Source of the DNA: Paenibacillus sp. Root444D2
Lineage (GTDB): Bacteria; Bacillota; Bacilli; Paenibacillales; NBRC-103111
Assembly: GCF_001426375.1 (NCBI RefSeq)
Contig: NZ_LMEO01000050.1
Coordinates: 293,894-340,031 of the forward strand
Length of the DNA stretch: 46,138 bases
Direction of reading: 5' to 3'
Part shown: in pieces, positions 18,626 to 27,454 of the stretch
How positions within the stretch are numbered: the stretch's first letter is position 1
How the letters are laid out: each line of letters opens with the position of its first letter
The notes under the pieces: model-generated
What the model saw: only the letters and a program-made list of their open reading frames with translations
What the model was told of the DNA's origin: nothing
Database searches by the model: none
Position numbers and translations under genes: made by a program

Positions 18626-19288
18626 CTATAGTTGTTCCATGACTTCTTTAACCCGCAGCATTCCTAAACGCGGGCTGCTCAGAAAACGCGTTTGTTCCTC
18701 TGGAGCAAATTGCGAAATCACGCGGGCCATAGAAGCCTGCGCAAGTACTACGACATCCGTGTTGGCTGCAAGATTGCGGAGTGCAGATGCGAGTTCTTCA
18801 TCATGCCCCTCTTTATCTCCAGCGAGGAGCTTCTGATAAGCAGATTTTGCGACGACTGAATCAATTTGCACCGCTTTGCCAGCTTGCTCTGCTTTGCTAA
18901 TAAGCATTCGTTTGGTCGGCTGCAATGTCGTTTCGAGCGTTGCCGCAACACCAATCTTGCGTGCTGAATTCACCGCCAACTCTGCCATCGGGTCATCGAT
19001 ACGAATGATGGGAATTTGGAGTTTCGGCTGTACGCGGGCAACCAACTCGCCGATGGACGAGCATGCGCTCAAGATACAGGAAGCACCTGCTTTCTCGGCA
19101 ATTTGAGCGTACTGAAGGAAACGCTCTTCAATCTCATCGATTTGCCCGCCATTCGCTACGAGCTGCGGCAAAATGGAATCATCTACCCAGTTCATCACTT
19201 CAACCTCAGGCAGAAGCTCTACGGCTAATGCTTTTAAACTTTCCACCGTTACCGGTGTTGTATGGATAATGGCTAGTTTATTTGTCAT
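18626..19288 (-). CDS. Aspartate/glutamate racemase-superfamily protein
   Basis: 220 residues from the ATG at 19286-19288, chosen over an upstream in-frame start because AAAGGAG lies nine bases before it. The sequence begins MTNKLAIIHTTPVTVESL and has SCILSACSSIGEL (Cys region of the first half) and DVVVLAQASMARV. In the second half of racemases the second catalytic Cys would be expected near that last motif; here it is Ala (VVLAQASM), so a two-cysteine racemase mechanism is unlikely. Some relatives are maleate isomerases or hydantoin racemases. It is the first gene of operon 1B. Its role may be isomerisation or lyase chemistry on an acid sugar (inference). Confidence 0.7.
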   Translation of the reverse strand: MTNKLAIIHTTPVTVESLKALAVELLPEVEVMNWVDDSILPQLVANGGQIDEIEERFLQYAQIAEKAGASCILSACSSIGELVARVQPKLQIPIIRIDDPMAELAVNSARKIGVAATLETTLQPTKRMLISKAEQAGKAVQIDSVVAKSAYQKLLAGDKEGHDEELASALRNLAANTDVVVLAQASMARVISQFAPEEQTRFLSSPRLGMLRVKEVMEQL

Positions 19289-19386
19289 TGAAATCGCTCC
19301 TTTGCATGTATGAAGCACCTTAGAAACTGTCGCTTGATTCACAACTGGTATAAATAACTCCAAAATGCATCTTTAGAGTCATTCAG

Positions 19387-19398
19387 CTCTCGTGAGAG
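19387..19398. promoter_or_regulatory. Short palindrome in the operon 1B leader
   Basis: CTCTCGTGAGAG, a perfect 12-bp palindrome inside CAGCTCTCGTGAGAGCAG, 100 bases upstream of the racemase start. It could be a regulator site. No clear sigma-A promoter was found around it. Confidence 0.3.
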
Positions 19399-19421
19399 CA
19401 GATGGGCTACAGTGATTACTA

Positions 19422-19740
19422 ATGTTGTATTTTCTGCAACAATTCACACGCCAAAAGACTGTTTTGCAACTTGAAGTTGCATTTCGTGCAACATTTTGAG
19501 CATATTTGTTGCGAAATGGTCTATATTGGGCCAAATTGTTGTACATTATGCAACATCGAAGGGTGAAAGTCTGGATCTATGCAGCAATTGTTGCACTTTT
19601 TACAACATCATTCTACCGCGAATAGGGAATTCGTTCTTCCAACAAACTCAAGCGAGCATAAATGATAATTGATCCCAATTTAAAACACTTTAATGTAGGG
19701 AGAGATGGATGAATGAATGAATCGACGGTCTCCGTTATCT
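19422..19740. repeat. Intergenic repeat element B, four phased TTGTTG-N9-CAACAA palindromes
   Basis: Non-coding. Palindromes at 19422-19442, 19474-19494, 19536-19556 and 19588-19608 are spaced 52, 62 and 52 bp start to start. The last two and the sequence down to 19733 align with the element at the left window edge, including exact GAATGAATCGACGGTCTCC at 19715-19733. A separate perfect palindrome, TGCAACTTGAAGTTGCA, lies at 19465-19481 between the first two. The array lies between operon 1A and operon 1B and would form part of the 1B leader if transcription starts near 19750. Confidence 0.75.
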
Positions 19741-19748
19741 GGCAATTT

Positions 19749-19760
19749 GGGCACGTTCCC
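19749..19760. promoter_or_regulatory. Fourth LacI-type operator candidate, ahead of operon 1B
   Basis: GGGCACGTTCCC inside TTTGGGCACGTTCCCAAA, one base from the perfect GGGAACGTTCCC palindrome found upstream of lacI. It lies 460 bases before the first gene of operon 1B and just after the terminator of operon 1A. Confidence 0.6.
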
Positions 19761-19763
19761 AAA

Positions 19764-19800
19764 AGTTACATAGGCTGCAACGCAGCCTACTTTTACCTTT
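19764..19800 (-). terminator. Hairpin terminator after operon 1A
   Basis: Stem TAGGCTGC / GCAGCCTA with a 3-base loop (19771-19789), flanked by A-rich and T-rich runs on both sides. It sits 13 or more bases after the stop of the unassigned glycosidase. The T run is short, so read-through into operon 1B is possible. Confidence 0.6.
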
Positions 19801-19812
19801 GGTCCACTTTAA

Positions 19813-21852
19813 TTATCGATCGTATAAATCTAAGTCATTTTCATAAGGTAGAGATGCCTGAGCCGCATATAATATGAGTCCAATACACCAAGAATGGGAT
19901 AGCGTCAGCATCATTCCCTTCGGTTGGAAGCAATTCGTATTGTAGAACCGTTCCGTTACCATACCTTTGTAAGCATTGAAGTCGCCATCTTCACGCGCGA
20001 TAAACTGCAGGAAGCACGAAATATGATCTCGCGTACGATCTAGATAATATCGGTCCCCTGTATAAGTCCATAGCCGGAGCATCTCTGGTACTGCAAAAAG
20101 TCCATAATTGTGTAAATGTTGATTGGATGTTGATGCCTGATCCGCCCCGCGCGAACAGTAATCGTACTGTGCAAGAAGAGAATGCTTCGGAAATTGTAAA
20201 TTGTATGTCCAACGGAAAGTCATCATCCAATCCGCAGCACTAGAAGCAAGCTCCAACCAGAGCGGCTGTCGATTGAATTCATACAACAGAACGTAGGACA
20301 CGACCGCATTGTACGCATCCTCCGAGGTCGGTGTTAAGTGGACATCCTCTGGAGCGCCATAAATATATTCGTCACGAATGAAGCGTTCGTAATAGCTTCC
20401 TCCCCGAACTGCAGCGGCTGCGAAGCCTTCGTCTTGAAAGTAAGCGGCTCCCTCCAGAAGTGCGGCAATCCACAGCATACCGCCTGCGCCATCCCACTCC
20501 TGTACTTCGCCAGTCTCACTATCATAGTAGGAACCGAAGTTCCCATCGGAGCGCTGATGTTCCGCCGCGAAGCGGAGATTGGAAAGAACAGCATGCTCCC
20601 ATTCAGGATGCATGACTCCTGCTTCTCTCTCAAAGGCAAGCGCCCGGACTAGGAACAACGTTGCTTCAGATACCGTCCGGGCTTGCAGCCACGTCTTTTT
20701 CGGATTCCAGCCTGCCGTCCAACCTCTCCCGAGCTCCCATGAAGCCCAGAACGTTCCGCTCGGTGCAAGCCCTGTTGCGATTTTATTCAACACTCGTATG
20801 CCCGCTTCTATATAGGATGTATCCTCTTTTTTCCTGCCATAGGTCAACAAGGCGTAGGCATAAGGCACACCGCTAACCCAACTGACGTGCATGTGCGGAC
20901 GATCGCCCATTCCTTTGACATTGTTGTTAAACTCGCGGTCGAAAGCAGCCGTTTCTCTAAGAATGTCGTTCTCTTTATCATAGTGCCATTCGTACAGGCC
21001 ATGAGCCGTTAGTTCTGCTGCTTGCTCCAGGCCCATCCATGGATTCAGCCCATTTACTTGACGATGTATAGCATACATTTGACGAACGAAAGGATTGTAG
21101 CTGTGCGCATCAGAAGTGCCTGCGTAAACATAGAAATGAAGCTCTACTTTCTCACCCGGTTGGAACGTATGCATGTGCAGATCCGCTGGTGCTGGCACGG
21201 CGTTACCAATGAACGTCACGGGCTCCTCCTTATAAGGAAAGTTAAGCCAAATTTCCGTCCCTGCTTCATTGCCTCGAAAGCCTAGACCACTAAGTCCAAG
21301 CGGGGACATTTCATCCGTACAAAGCGCTCCGCACATCCCGTCATTCCAAGCGAACACCGCTGGAAGAGCTGCACGATCTGCACGAAATGACCAGTAATCG
21401 GACACCATTTGCTGAGGATCGCCCCCCTTAAAGTCATAGCGAGGGTAGGGACGCAGATTTTTTTCGAATCGATTCTCTTTGTAAAAAGCGCCGGGAATCA
21501 TCCAATCCGGCTTGCCCGTCCCTTCAAGGCTGCAGCCAAACTGCAAATTGTACGCAGAAGCTTGCTTGCCCTTGTACTCCACATCCATGGATACTTCGAA
21601 ATAGTCGCAAATATCGTTCATTTGTTTCCAGCTTGATCGTACTTGAAAGCTTTCCGATTCCCCAGAAGCCTGCAGCCCGTCAGATGTTGACGTTATCTCA
21701 TCAACAGGTACCATTTCCTGCTTCCCTTCCCTGCCGCTTGCCGATAACAAATTGGAAAATCGAAGACTTGCTTGATGCTTGGATTCAGCCGTAGTAATCT
21801 CAAATGCCTTTACTGCATGCTCTAAGCCGTTATCCGATAACTTCCACTGCAT
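19813..21852 (-). CDS. Large (alpha/alpha)-type glycosidase-like protein, family not assigned
   Basis: 679 residues, no signal peptide. The first 260 or so residues are beta-rich (YNLQFGCSLEG, AALPAVFAWNDG, EIWLNFPYKEEPVTF). From about 275 to the end the sequence is helical with repeated aromatic motifs such as FWASWELGRGW, EHQRSDGNFGSYYD, EWDGAGGMLWIAALLEGA and NQHLHNYGLF, the pattern of a six-hairpin (alpha/alpha)6 barrel. This two-domain order is seen in several glycosidase, phosphorylase and lyase families. I cannot place it in one. Conserved-looking acids (D in RSDGNFG, E and D in EWDGAGG) are candidates for catalysis. It is the last gene of operon 1A, two bases after the amidohydrolase, with its own GGAGGAA site. 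Confidence 0.7.
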   Translation of the reverse strand: MQWKLSDNGLEHAVKAFEITTAESKHQASLRFSNLLSASGREGKQEMVPVDEITSTSDGLQASGESESFQVRSSWKQMNDICDYFEVSMDVEYKGKQASAYNLQFGCSLEGTGKPDWMIPGAFYKENRFEKNLRPYPRYDFKGGDPQQMVSDYWSFRADRAALPAVFAWNDGMCGALCTDEMSPLGLSGLGFRGNEAGTEIWLNFPYKEEPVTFIGNAVPAPADLHMHTFQPGEKVELHFYVYAGTSDAHSYNPFVRQMYAIHRQVNGLNPWMGLEQAAELTAHGLYEWHYDKENDILRETAAFDREFNNNVKGMGDRPHMHVSWVSGVPYAYALLTYGRKKEDTSYIEAGIRVLNKIATGLAPSGTFWASWELGRGWTAGWNPKKTWLQARTVSEATLFLVRALAFEREAGVMHPEWEHAVLSNLRFAAEHQRSDGNFGSYYDSETGEVQEWDGAGGMLWIAALLEGAAYFQDEGFAAAAVRGGSYYERFIRDEYIYGAPEDVHLTPTSEDAYNAVVSYVLLYEFNRQPLWLELASSAADWMMTFRWTYNLQFPKHSLLAQYDYCSRGADQASTSNQHLHNYGLFAVPEMLRLWTYTGDRYYLDRTRDHISCFLQFIAREDGDFNAYKGMVTERFYNTNCFQPKGMMLTLSHSWCIGLILYAAQASLPYENDLDLYDR

Positions 21853-21854
21853 CG

Positions 21855-23120
21855 CTATTCCTCCAAACCCTTCAGCTTATATAGTTCGATTAAATTCGTT
21901 CGGAAAATCCGATCAGCAAACGTCATGGCTTCTGATTCATCAAGTGCGCCATCAGCCACCTTTTCCGTCAATACATCCGCCACCACTTTGCGGGCCAACT
22001 TCTGGTGGGCATATGTCCCTTCGATAAAGTTATAATCGCCGCCAAAGCCTTGAATTTTCGTCATTGGGACCATTTCAATAACCTGATGTAATATTTGTTT
22101 AGATGCCGTCGGCGAAATGATGTACACCCATGTAAAATCTGCGTAGACATTCGGAAAATTTTTTACAAGGCTTAAATAAGGCAAATAATAGGGGTATCCG
22201 CTGTGGAGCAGAACAAATCTTGCTTCCGTATATTCCAGCAGCAGCGGGATCAGCAATTCCACATTCGAATTCGTTAACGTGTTGCCGTTAGAAGAAACAC
22301 TTACTTCATGATGACCAGTATGAATTTGAATCGGTAGATCATAAGCAATCGAACGTTGGATGATGAAATGGATCAAATAATCCTGCAGCGCCTGTGTTTC
22401 AGCTTGTGAGAGCGATTCTTCCAGTGTACAGCCGAGCAGACGATTGAAAGCCAGCTCCGCTTCATGGAAGGTCGGTTTACCAGAAGATAGGGAGCGCCAG
22501 TAGGCATGCCCAAACTTTGTCGCGACCATGCCTTCCTGAACATATTTATGCAATAAGGTATCCACTGCCTCCAAATATTGGCGCAGATGATAGACTGTAA
22601 CGCCAGACATTCTCTCGACAGTAGTGATATCCTTCAATGTTCGAAGTTTGAAAGTAAAATCCATAAACATGATGGGACGAAAACGCTCGTACGCAAGCTT
22701 CGTTGTTTGTATCAGTGTAAAGGCAAGATCAATGCCGGACTTTTGGACCATAACTTGCTCATACCAGTCTGGGTTATGCGTTGCTTGGGTCACTTTTTCA
22801 TTCGCCTCTAATAGGCCTTTCACATTCCACTCGCTGTGCCCATATAAATCTTCCATCGCTGTCCGAAACATCCGGGCATACGTTGTATTTTTTGTTTTAT
22901 GCCAAAAGTCCATAAACAGGGAAGCCTTTTGTTCCACATCTAATGAACTTTGTCTTCCTAACGCACCCATTTTCATGCCTGCGCTATAAAAATCAGAGTC
23001 CAAGTAATGCAGCAAGGAAAACAAATCATGATTTTCTCTTTTTCGAATTTGCGGTGTTGCAAGGTGTTCATGACCGTCAATGATGCGGATTCGGTTAACA
23101 TAATCATGAAGGATGCTCAT
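21855..23120 (-). CDS. Amidohydrolase-superfamily protein
   Basis: 421 residues. Metal-binding motifs of the superfamily are seen in order: IDGHEHL (H17, H19), IQIHTGHHEV, VLLHSGYPY and FGGDYNF (D362). It resembles the amidohydrolase-2 / uronate-isomerase-like branch, which hydrolyses C-N or lactone bonds, decarboxylates, or isomerises uronates. The substrate is unknown. It follows the ABC transporter genes of operon 1A and is translationally linked to the unassigned glycosidase, so the two probably act on the same imported compound. Ribosome site AAGGAGAG lies 13 bases before the ATG. It could be a lactonase acting on an oxidised sugar (inference). Confidence 0.75.
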   Translation of the reverse strand: MSILHDYVNRIRIIDGHEHLATPQIRKRENHDLFSLLHYLDSDFYSAGMKMGALGRQSSLDVEQKASLFMDFWHKTKNTTYARMFRTAMEDLYGHSEWNVKGLLEANEKVTQATHNPDWYEQVMVQKSGIDLAFTLIQTTKLAYERFRPIMFMDFTFKLRTLKDITTVERMSGVTVYHLRQYLEAVDTLLHKYVQEGMVATKFGHAYWRSLSSGKPTFHEAELAFNRLLGCTLEESLSQAETQALQDYLIHFIIQRSIAYDLPIQIHTGHHEVSVSSNGNTLTNSNVELLIPLLLEYTEARFVLLHSGYPYYLPYLSLVKNFPNVYADFTWVYIISPTASKQILHQVIEMVPMTKIQGFGGDYNFIEGTYAHQKLARKVVADVLTEKVADGALDESEAMTFADRIFRTNLIELYKLKGLEE

Positions 23121-23146
23121 TAGCTGGTCTCTCTCCTTCTAAATAT

Positions 23147-23173
23147 GCGGCTGTTTCTTGAAGAAACAGCCGC
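23147..23173. terminator. 13-bp perfect hairpin after the solute-binding protein gene (operon 1A)
   Basis: GCGGCTGTTTCTT and its exact complement around a single central base. On the minus (transcribed) strand no T run follows, so it is more likely an mRNA-stabilising or attenuating stem that raises binding-protein expression above the downstream genes. A T-rich tract follows only on the plus strand. Confidence 0.65.
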
Positions 23174-23188
23174 TTTTCTTTTTTACAA

Positions 23189-24493
23189 TTATTGAAGCTC
23201 AGGGAACGCTGCTTTCACTTCTTTTTGGAAGGCTGCTACAACATCCGCATAGCTTTTATTGTCTGTAAGTCCTTGACTTGCTACTTTTCTCCAGAGACCT
23301 AGAATCGAATCACTGTATTTATCAGACTTAATCACTGGCATTGACTTCATCATTGCGTAGTAAGGCTGCAGTACTTTTTGATCCCCAGTTAAAGGAGCTG
23401 TATACTTATCTACATTTGCATCATAAACACTTTGAAGTGCTGGCATGTTCCCTCTTGCAATCAGATCTGCGTTCTGCCATTCAGCGCTAGCAGAGAATTT
23501 GATAAACTCAGCAGCGATGTCTTTATTAGCCGTTTTATTATAAATCGCACGGAATGTTCCACCGTTGTAGAAACCTTCTGGAGTTTTGGCAACGCCAAAC
23601 TTACCAACGGCTTTATTATCTTTGTTACCGATCATGAATGTTGCCCAAGCAGGCATCGCTACCAATACAACACTTCCGTCGTTAAGTGCATTACCCCAGC
23701 CTGCTGACATGAATGGTAATTTCGCATCTACGTTATTTGCACGAATTTCTTTTTGACTGTTATATACTTTTTCCCATTTCGGATCGACATTTAATTTGCC
23801 ATTCATGTAGAAAGGCTGTGTATTGTAGCTGGCAATGTCATTCAAGTCCCCTGTATTCGCAATTAAATGAACCTTGCCATCGCTTTGCTTCGCAACTTTT
23901 TTACCGAGCTCAATGATCTTATCGTAACTGTTCACCATTTCGCTGATTTGGTTCGAATCATCCGTACCGAGAAACTTTTTGGCATTTTCTTTCAAATACC
24001 AGAAGCCGCCAGGAGAGGATTGGTCAGATATCGCTTTGATTTTGCCGTCCGACGATTTACCAAGCTCAGAGACATATGGAATGTAATTTTTAACTAAATC
24101 AGCAGCGCCAATTGGTGCTAAATCCATCAAGAACGGAGATTCAATGAATTTACCAACATAACTTCTTTCAAGGTCAAGCACATCAGGCACATCTTTGCCG
24201 GATTGCAGCGCTGATAACAGTTTGATTTGATATTGATCGCCAGGGAACACCTTAACGTCAACTTTGACATTCGGATATTTCTTTTCAAATGCTGTCGCAA
24301 TGCCTTTTGTTCCATCAAAGAAAGTCCATAGGGAGAGCGTTCCAGACAGCTTTGCCGGATCTACTGGTGCGACAGATGCCGCAGGAGTATTCGTCGCTGA
24401 ACTATTGTTAGTTGATTTAGAACCACAAGCCGTTAGAACACCTGTCGCAAGTACCGTTGTCATTAAAATAGAAGCCCATTTTTGTGCTTTCAA
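23189..24493 (-). CDS. Sugar ABC transporter solute-binding lipoprotein (operon 1A)
   Basis: 434 residues, family 1 extracellular solute-binding protein. The signal peptide carries a lipobox (TGVLTAC, Cys about residue 23), so the mature protein is anchored to the outer face of the membrane. A Ser/Thr/Ala-rich linker follows, then LSGTLSLWTFFDGTKGIATAFEKKYPNV, typical of the family. The start is TTG with AAGGGGAG upstream. It delivers an oligosaccharide to the two permeases encoded just before it. No ATPase gene is nearby, so a shared MsmX-like ATPase is presumed. The ligand is unknown; it is probably the substrate of the amidohydrolase and glycosidase that follow. Confidence 0.9.
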   Translation of the reverse strand: MKAQKWASILMTTVLATGVLTACGSKSTNNSSATNTPAASVAPVDPAKLSGTLSLWTFFDGTKGIATAFEKKYPNVKVDVKVFPGDQYQIKLLSALQSGKDVPDVLDLERSYVGKFIESPFLMDLAPIGAADLVKNYIPYVSELGKSSDGKIKAISDQSSPGGFWYLKENAKKFLGTDDSNQISEMVNSYDKIIELGKKVAKQSDGKVHLIANTGDLNDIASYNTQPFYMNGKLNVDPKWEKVYNSQKEIRANNVDAKLPFMSAGWGNALNDGSVVLVAMPAWATFMIGNKDNKAVGKFGVAKTPEGFYNGGTFRAIYNKTANKDIAAEFIKFSASAEWQNADLIARGNMPALQSVYDANVDKYTAPLTGDQKVLQPYYAMMKSMPVIKSDKYSDSILGLWRKVASQGLTDNKSYADVVAAFQKEVKAAFPELQ

Positions 24494-24594
24494 GATATAT
24501 CTCCCCTTAGAGTTAATTTACAAGTATAGTGATGTTTTCTGGTTAAAATGACGATAAAATATTGCCGCGCATCACTCCCCTCAATGTCTACGCA

Positions 24595-25437
24595 TCAGCC
24601 CTTTACGGCTCCAGCCGCAACTCCATTAATAATCCGCTTGGACATAAAAGAGAAGAACACCAGGATCGGGACGACCGATATAACAATTCCTACATATTGA
24701 GCGCCAAAGTCGGATGAAAACTGCGATTTAACACTCGCAATCATGACTGGCAAAGTTTGCATGTCGGCATCGAACAAAATAATCATCGGAACTAAAAAGT
24801 CATTCCATTTTCCAATGAAAGCAAAGATCGCTAACGTGGCAAGCGCAGGACTCATTAACGGTAAAATGATGCGATGGAAAAGCTGCATTTCACTATATCC
24901 GTCAATTCTTCCAGATTCGATAATTTCGGTTGGTACCGATGTATCAGCGAACTGTTTGACTAGAAAAATACCGAATGCGTTGTACACGGACGTAAGCAAT
25001 AAAGGATAATAGGTGTTCAACATATGGAAAACATCCATTAATTTATAAAATCCGATAATTCCCAATTGTCCAGGAATCATCATTGTCGCTAGGGTAATCA
25101 TGAACAATACGCCTTTGTACCGAAAATTGTATTTTGAGAATCCATAACCAGCTAACGCGGCAAAATAAACATTAATGAGTGTTGCCGTAACAGTGATGAA
25201 TAACGTATTACCTAATCCACGCCAGATGTTTACGGTTTCAATCAGCCTATGATAGTTCTCTAAGAACTGGTCGCCAGGTACGATGAGCAGCTTCCGGGCA
25301 ATGTCTGAATTGGTGTGTGTGGAAGTAATGATCATGCTGTAAAAAGGCAGTAAGCAAGTCAAAGCTATAGCCATTAACGCCACGTAGATGATAATTTTCA
25401 AAATAAACCAATCGAATTGAAACGCTTTCTTTATCAA
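24595..25437 (-). CDS. Sugar ABC transporter permease, MalG type (operon 1A)
   Basis: 280 residues with six predicted membrane helices and the cytoplasmic EAA loop near ESGRIDGYSEMQLFHRIILPLMSPAL, the contact for the ATPase. The start is TTG preceded by AGGAGGTGA at good spacing. It is 13 bases after the MalF-type permease. It forms the membrane channel with that protein for the ligand captured by the binding protein at 23189-24493. Confidence 0.92.
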   Translation of the reverse strand: MIKKAFQFDWFILKIIIYVALMAIALTCLLPFYSMIITSTHTNSDIARKLLIVPGDQFLENYHRLIETVNIWRGLGNTLFITVTATLINVYFAALAGYGFSKYNFRYKGVLFMITLATMMIPGQLGIIGFYKLMDVFHMLNTYYPLLLTSVYNAFGIFLVKQFADTSVPTEIIESGRIDGYSEMQLFHRIILPLMSPALATLAIFAFIGKWNDFLVPMIILFDADMQTLPVMIASVKSQFSSDFGAQYVGIVISVVPILVFFSFMSKRIINGVAAGAVKG

Positions 25438-25450
25438 GGGTCGTCACCTC

Positions 25451-26323
25451 CTACTCATTGAGCTTTGAAGCTTTCGCTGTAATCGCCGTCAAGACCATGA
25501 CAACAACGAAAATACCATATGCGACTGTTGCTCCGTAGCTGTAATCAAAATTTTTGAATGCGGTTTGATAGAGGTACATAACCATGGTTCGGGTCGTATT
25601 ATTAGGACCATCTCCGAGCATTAGTGGCGCATCAAACAATTGCAATCCACCAATTACTGAGGTAATGAAGGTAAACAGAAAGACAGGACGCAGCATGGGG
25701 AGCGTAATATATAGCGTGCTTTTCCATTTATTCGCGCCATCCATCTTGGCCGCTTCGTACACTTCTTCTGAAATGGATTGAAGTCCCGCGACAAACACGA
25801 TCAGGTTAAATCCGAAATATTGCCAGCAAATGACGCCCGATACAATCGTGCGCGACCACCATGGACTGCTGAACCAGTTCACTGGCTCACTAACGATTCC
25901 TAATTCCATCAGCACTTTATTGACCGAGCCCGTTTGCCAGTCGAACAATAAGCTGAACATAACGCCAAGCGTAATTGGTGTAATGATATGGGGAAAGTAG
26001 TACACAGCCCTGAAAAAATGCTTGCCGCGAATAAATTTCTCATTCAAAATAATCGCAAGAACGAGAGCAATGATCAGCTGTGGAACAATCGACATGACCC
26101 AAATGATCAAGGTGTTCCCTATCGTTTGATAGAAGTACGTATCGTGCAAAAGACGAGAATAGTTGGCCAAGCCGACATAAACGGGATCTGTAAATCCATC
26201 CCATTTGGTAAAGCTTAAATAAAACGTATATAAAATCGGAATTAAACCAAAGATGCCAAATCCTATGAAAAATGGAGCTACAAATAGATATCCGTAATTC
26301 GACTTATTGATTTTTGAAATCAT
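25451..26323 (-). CDS. Sugar ABC transporter permease, MalF type (operon 1A)
   Basis: 290 residues from the ATG at 26321-26323; an in-frame TTG nine bases further up touches its own purine-rich run and is less likely. Six membrane helices are predicted, with the EAA loop EAAKMDGANKWKSTLYITLPMLRPV. It begins 16 bases after the LacI regulator stop, so regulator and transporter share a transcript. It is paired with the MalG-type permease downstream. Confidence 0.92.
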   Translation of the reverse strand: MISKINKSNYGYLFVAPFFIGFGIFGLIPILYTFYLSFTKWDGFTDPVYVGLANYSRLLHDTYFYQTIGNTLIIWVMSIVPQLIIALVLAIILNEKFIRGKHFFRAVYYFPHIITPITLGVMFSLLFDWQTGSVNKVLMELGIVSEPVNWFSSPWWSRTIVSGVICWQYFGFNLIVFVAGLQSISEEVYEAAKMDGANKWKSTLYITLPMLRPVFLFTFITSVIGGLQLFDAPLMLGDGPNNTTRTMVMYLYQTAFKNFDYSYGATVAYGIFVVVMVLTAITAKASKLNE

Positions 26324-26339
26324 CGGTCTCAACTCTTTT

Positions 26340-27338
26340 CTAAAGTTTGGTACAAGATTGACGAATCACCAGTGTCGGTTTAAATAAATGAGACGTTCTC
26401 TCTACTGCTTCTCCCTCTATTTGGGCAAACAAGCCTTCCGCTGCCTTCATCCCAACCTGCTGTAGAGGCTGGCGAACCGTTGTCAATGGCGGGGAAACCC
26501 AACTCGACAAGGTGATATCGTCAAATCCGACGATCGACATTTGGTTAGGAACTTGAATCCCTTGCTCCTGTAATGCTCGAAGCGCACCGATAGCTGTCTC
26601 ATCACTGGAGGCAATGACTGCCGTATAGCCTTCTTCTTGAAGCAGCTCCTTCATGGCCTCGTATCCGCCTTGATTGGTCCAATCCGACGCCACGACCCAC
26701 TCAGGCCGGAATTCCATTTGCAATTCTTGCATCTTCTGCTGCAAGCCTTTCAACCGGTATTTGATAGGTCCCATGTGACTAGGACCTGAAATATAGGCTA
26801 CTCGACGATGTCCTAATTCATGCAGATAGGTAACCAGATCAGCAACCCCAGAAGCGTTGTCGATATCAACGGAGTATAAGCCATCCATTTCCCCATGATC
26901 GCCAATTAATGCAAGCGGATACGGAACATCCATCATCCGCTCCAGTTCAAGCAGATCCCGCTTCTGGAAGCTAAGCAGGATAATACCGTCAACCTGTCCT
27001 TCGAAAAGCAGATGGAGGAAGGACGCCTCTTGTTTGGCATTTGAAGTTCCACTATAGAATATACAGTTATAGCCTTTCTTATTGGCTACGGCTTCAATCC
27101 CTCTAATAATGCCTGAGTAGAATATGTTCGAAATGTTGTCGACCACGATACCGATCGTATTCGTCCGACTCATGACTAATCTTCGAGCATTTTCATTCCG
27201 ATGATAATTAAGAGTTATAATCGCTCTCTCTAAGGCCTCTTCCGTTGCTTTCTTTACCTTTTGACCATTTAAATAGCGTGATACTGTACTTTTGGATGTG
27301 TTGGCTACTCTAGCGACGTCATGAATCGTTGGATTCAT
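26340..27338 (-). CDS. LacI-family transcriptional regulator
   Basis: 332 residues from the ATG at 27336-27338, which gives the standard MNPTIHDVARVANTSKSTVSRYLNG helix-turn-helix start; a purine-rich GAGGGGGG site lies upstream. The effector domain runs from about residue 60 (TIGIVVDNISNIFYSGIIRGIE) to the end and looks complete (IVGFDDITLSSWVSPPLTTVRQP). It should be a repressor released by a sugar. It is the first gene of operon 1A, and three GGGAACGTTCCC-type sites precede it, so autoregulation is likely. The CG-centred palindrome is typical of LacI-family operators. Confidence 0.93.
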   Translation of the reverse strand: MNPTIHDVARVANTSKSTVSRYLNGQKVKKATEEALERAIITLNYHRNENARRLVMSRTNTIGIVVDNISNIFYSGIIRGIEAVANKKGYNCIFYSGTSNAKQEASFLHLLFEGQVDGIILLSFQKRDLLELERMMDVPYPLALIGDHGEMDGLYSVDIDNASGVADLVTYLHELGHRRVAYISGPSHMGPIKYRLKGLQQKMQELQMEFRPEWVVASDWTNQGGYEAMKELLQEEGYTAVIASSDETAIGALRALQEQGIQVPNQMSIVGFDDITLSSWVSPPLTTVRQPLQQVGMKAAEGLFAQIEGEAVERTSHLFKPTLVIRQSCTKL

Positions 27339-27386
27339 TGGCTGCCCCCCTCTATACTTGAACAAATCGATTGAATTTTCATTTTC

Positions 27387-27398
27387 GGGAACGTTCCC
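27387..27398. promoter_or_regulatory. LacI-type operator copy 3 in lacI leader
   Basis: GGGAACGTTCCC, a perfect 12-bp CG-centred palindrome followed by ATTTT, 49 bases before the lacI start codon and downstream of the predicted start of transcription. Confidence 0.75.
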
Positions 27399-27454
27399 AT
27401 TTTAAGGATAAAAGATTGATTTTTTGCTTGCTTCGATAAGTAATCTCACTTTTT

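Noticed and set aside
23147..23173. Simple end of operon 1A after the binding protein
   Set aside because: No T run follows on the transcribed strand, and the next genes begin at once with good ribosome sites.
25409..25421. cre-like GAAACGCTTTC within the MalG-type permease gene start
   Set aside because: Spacing does not fit the cre consensus and no promoter is near.
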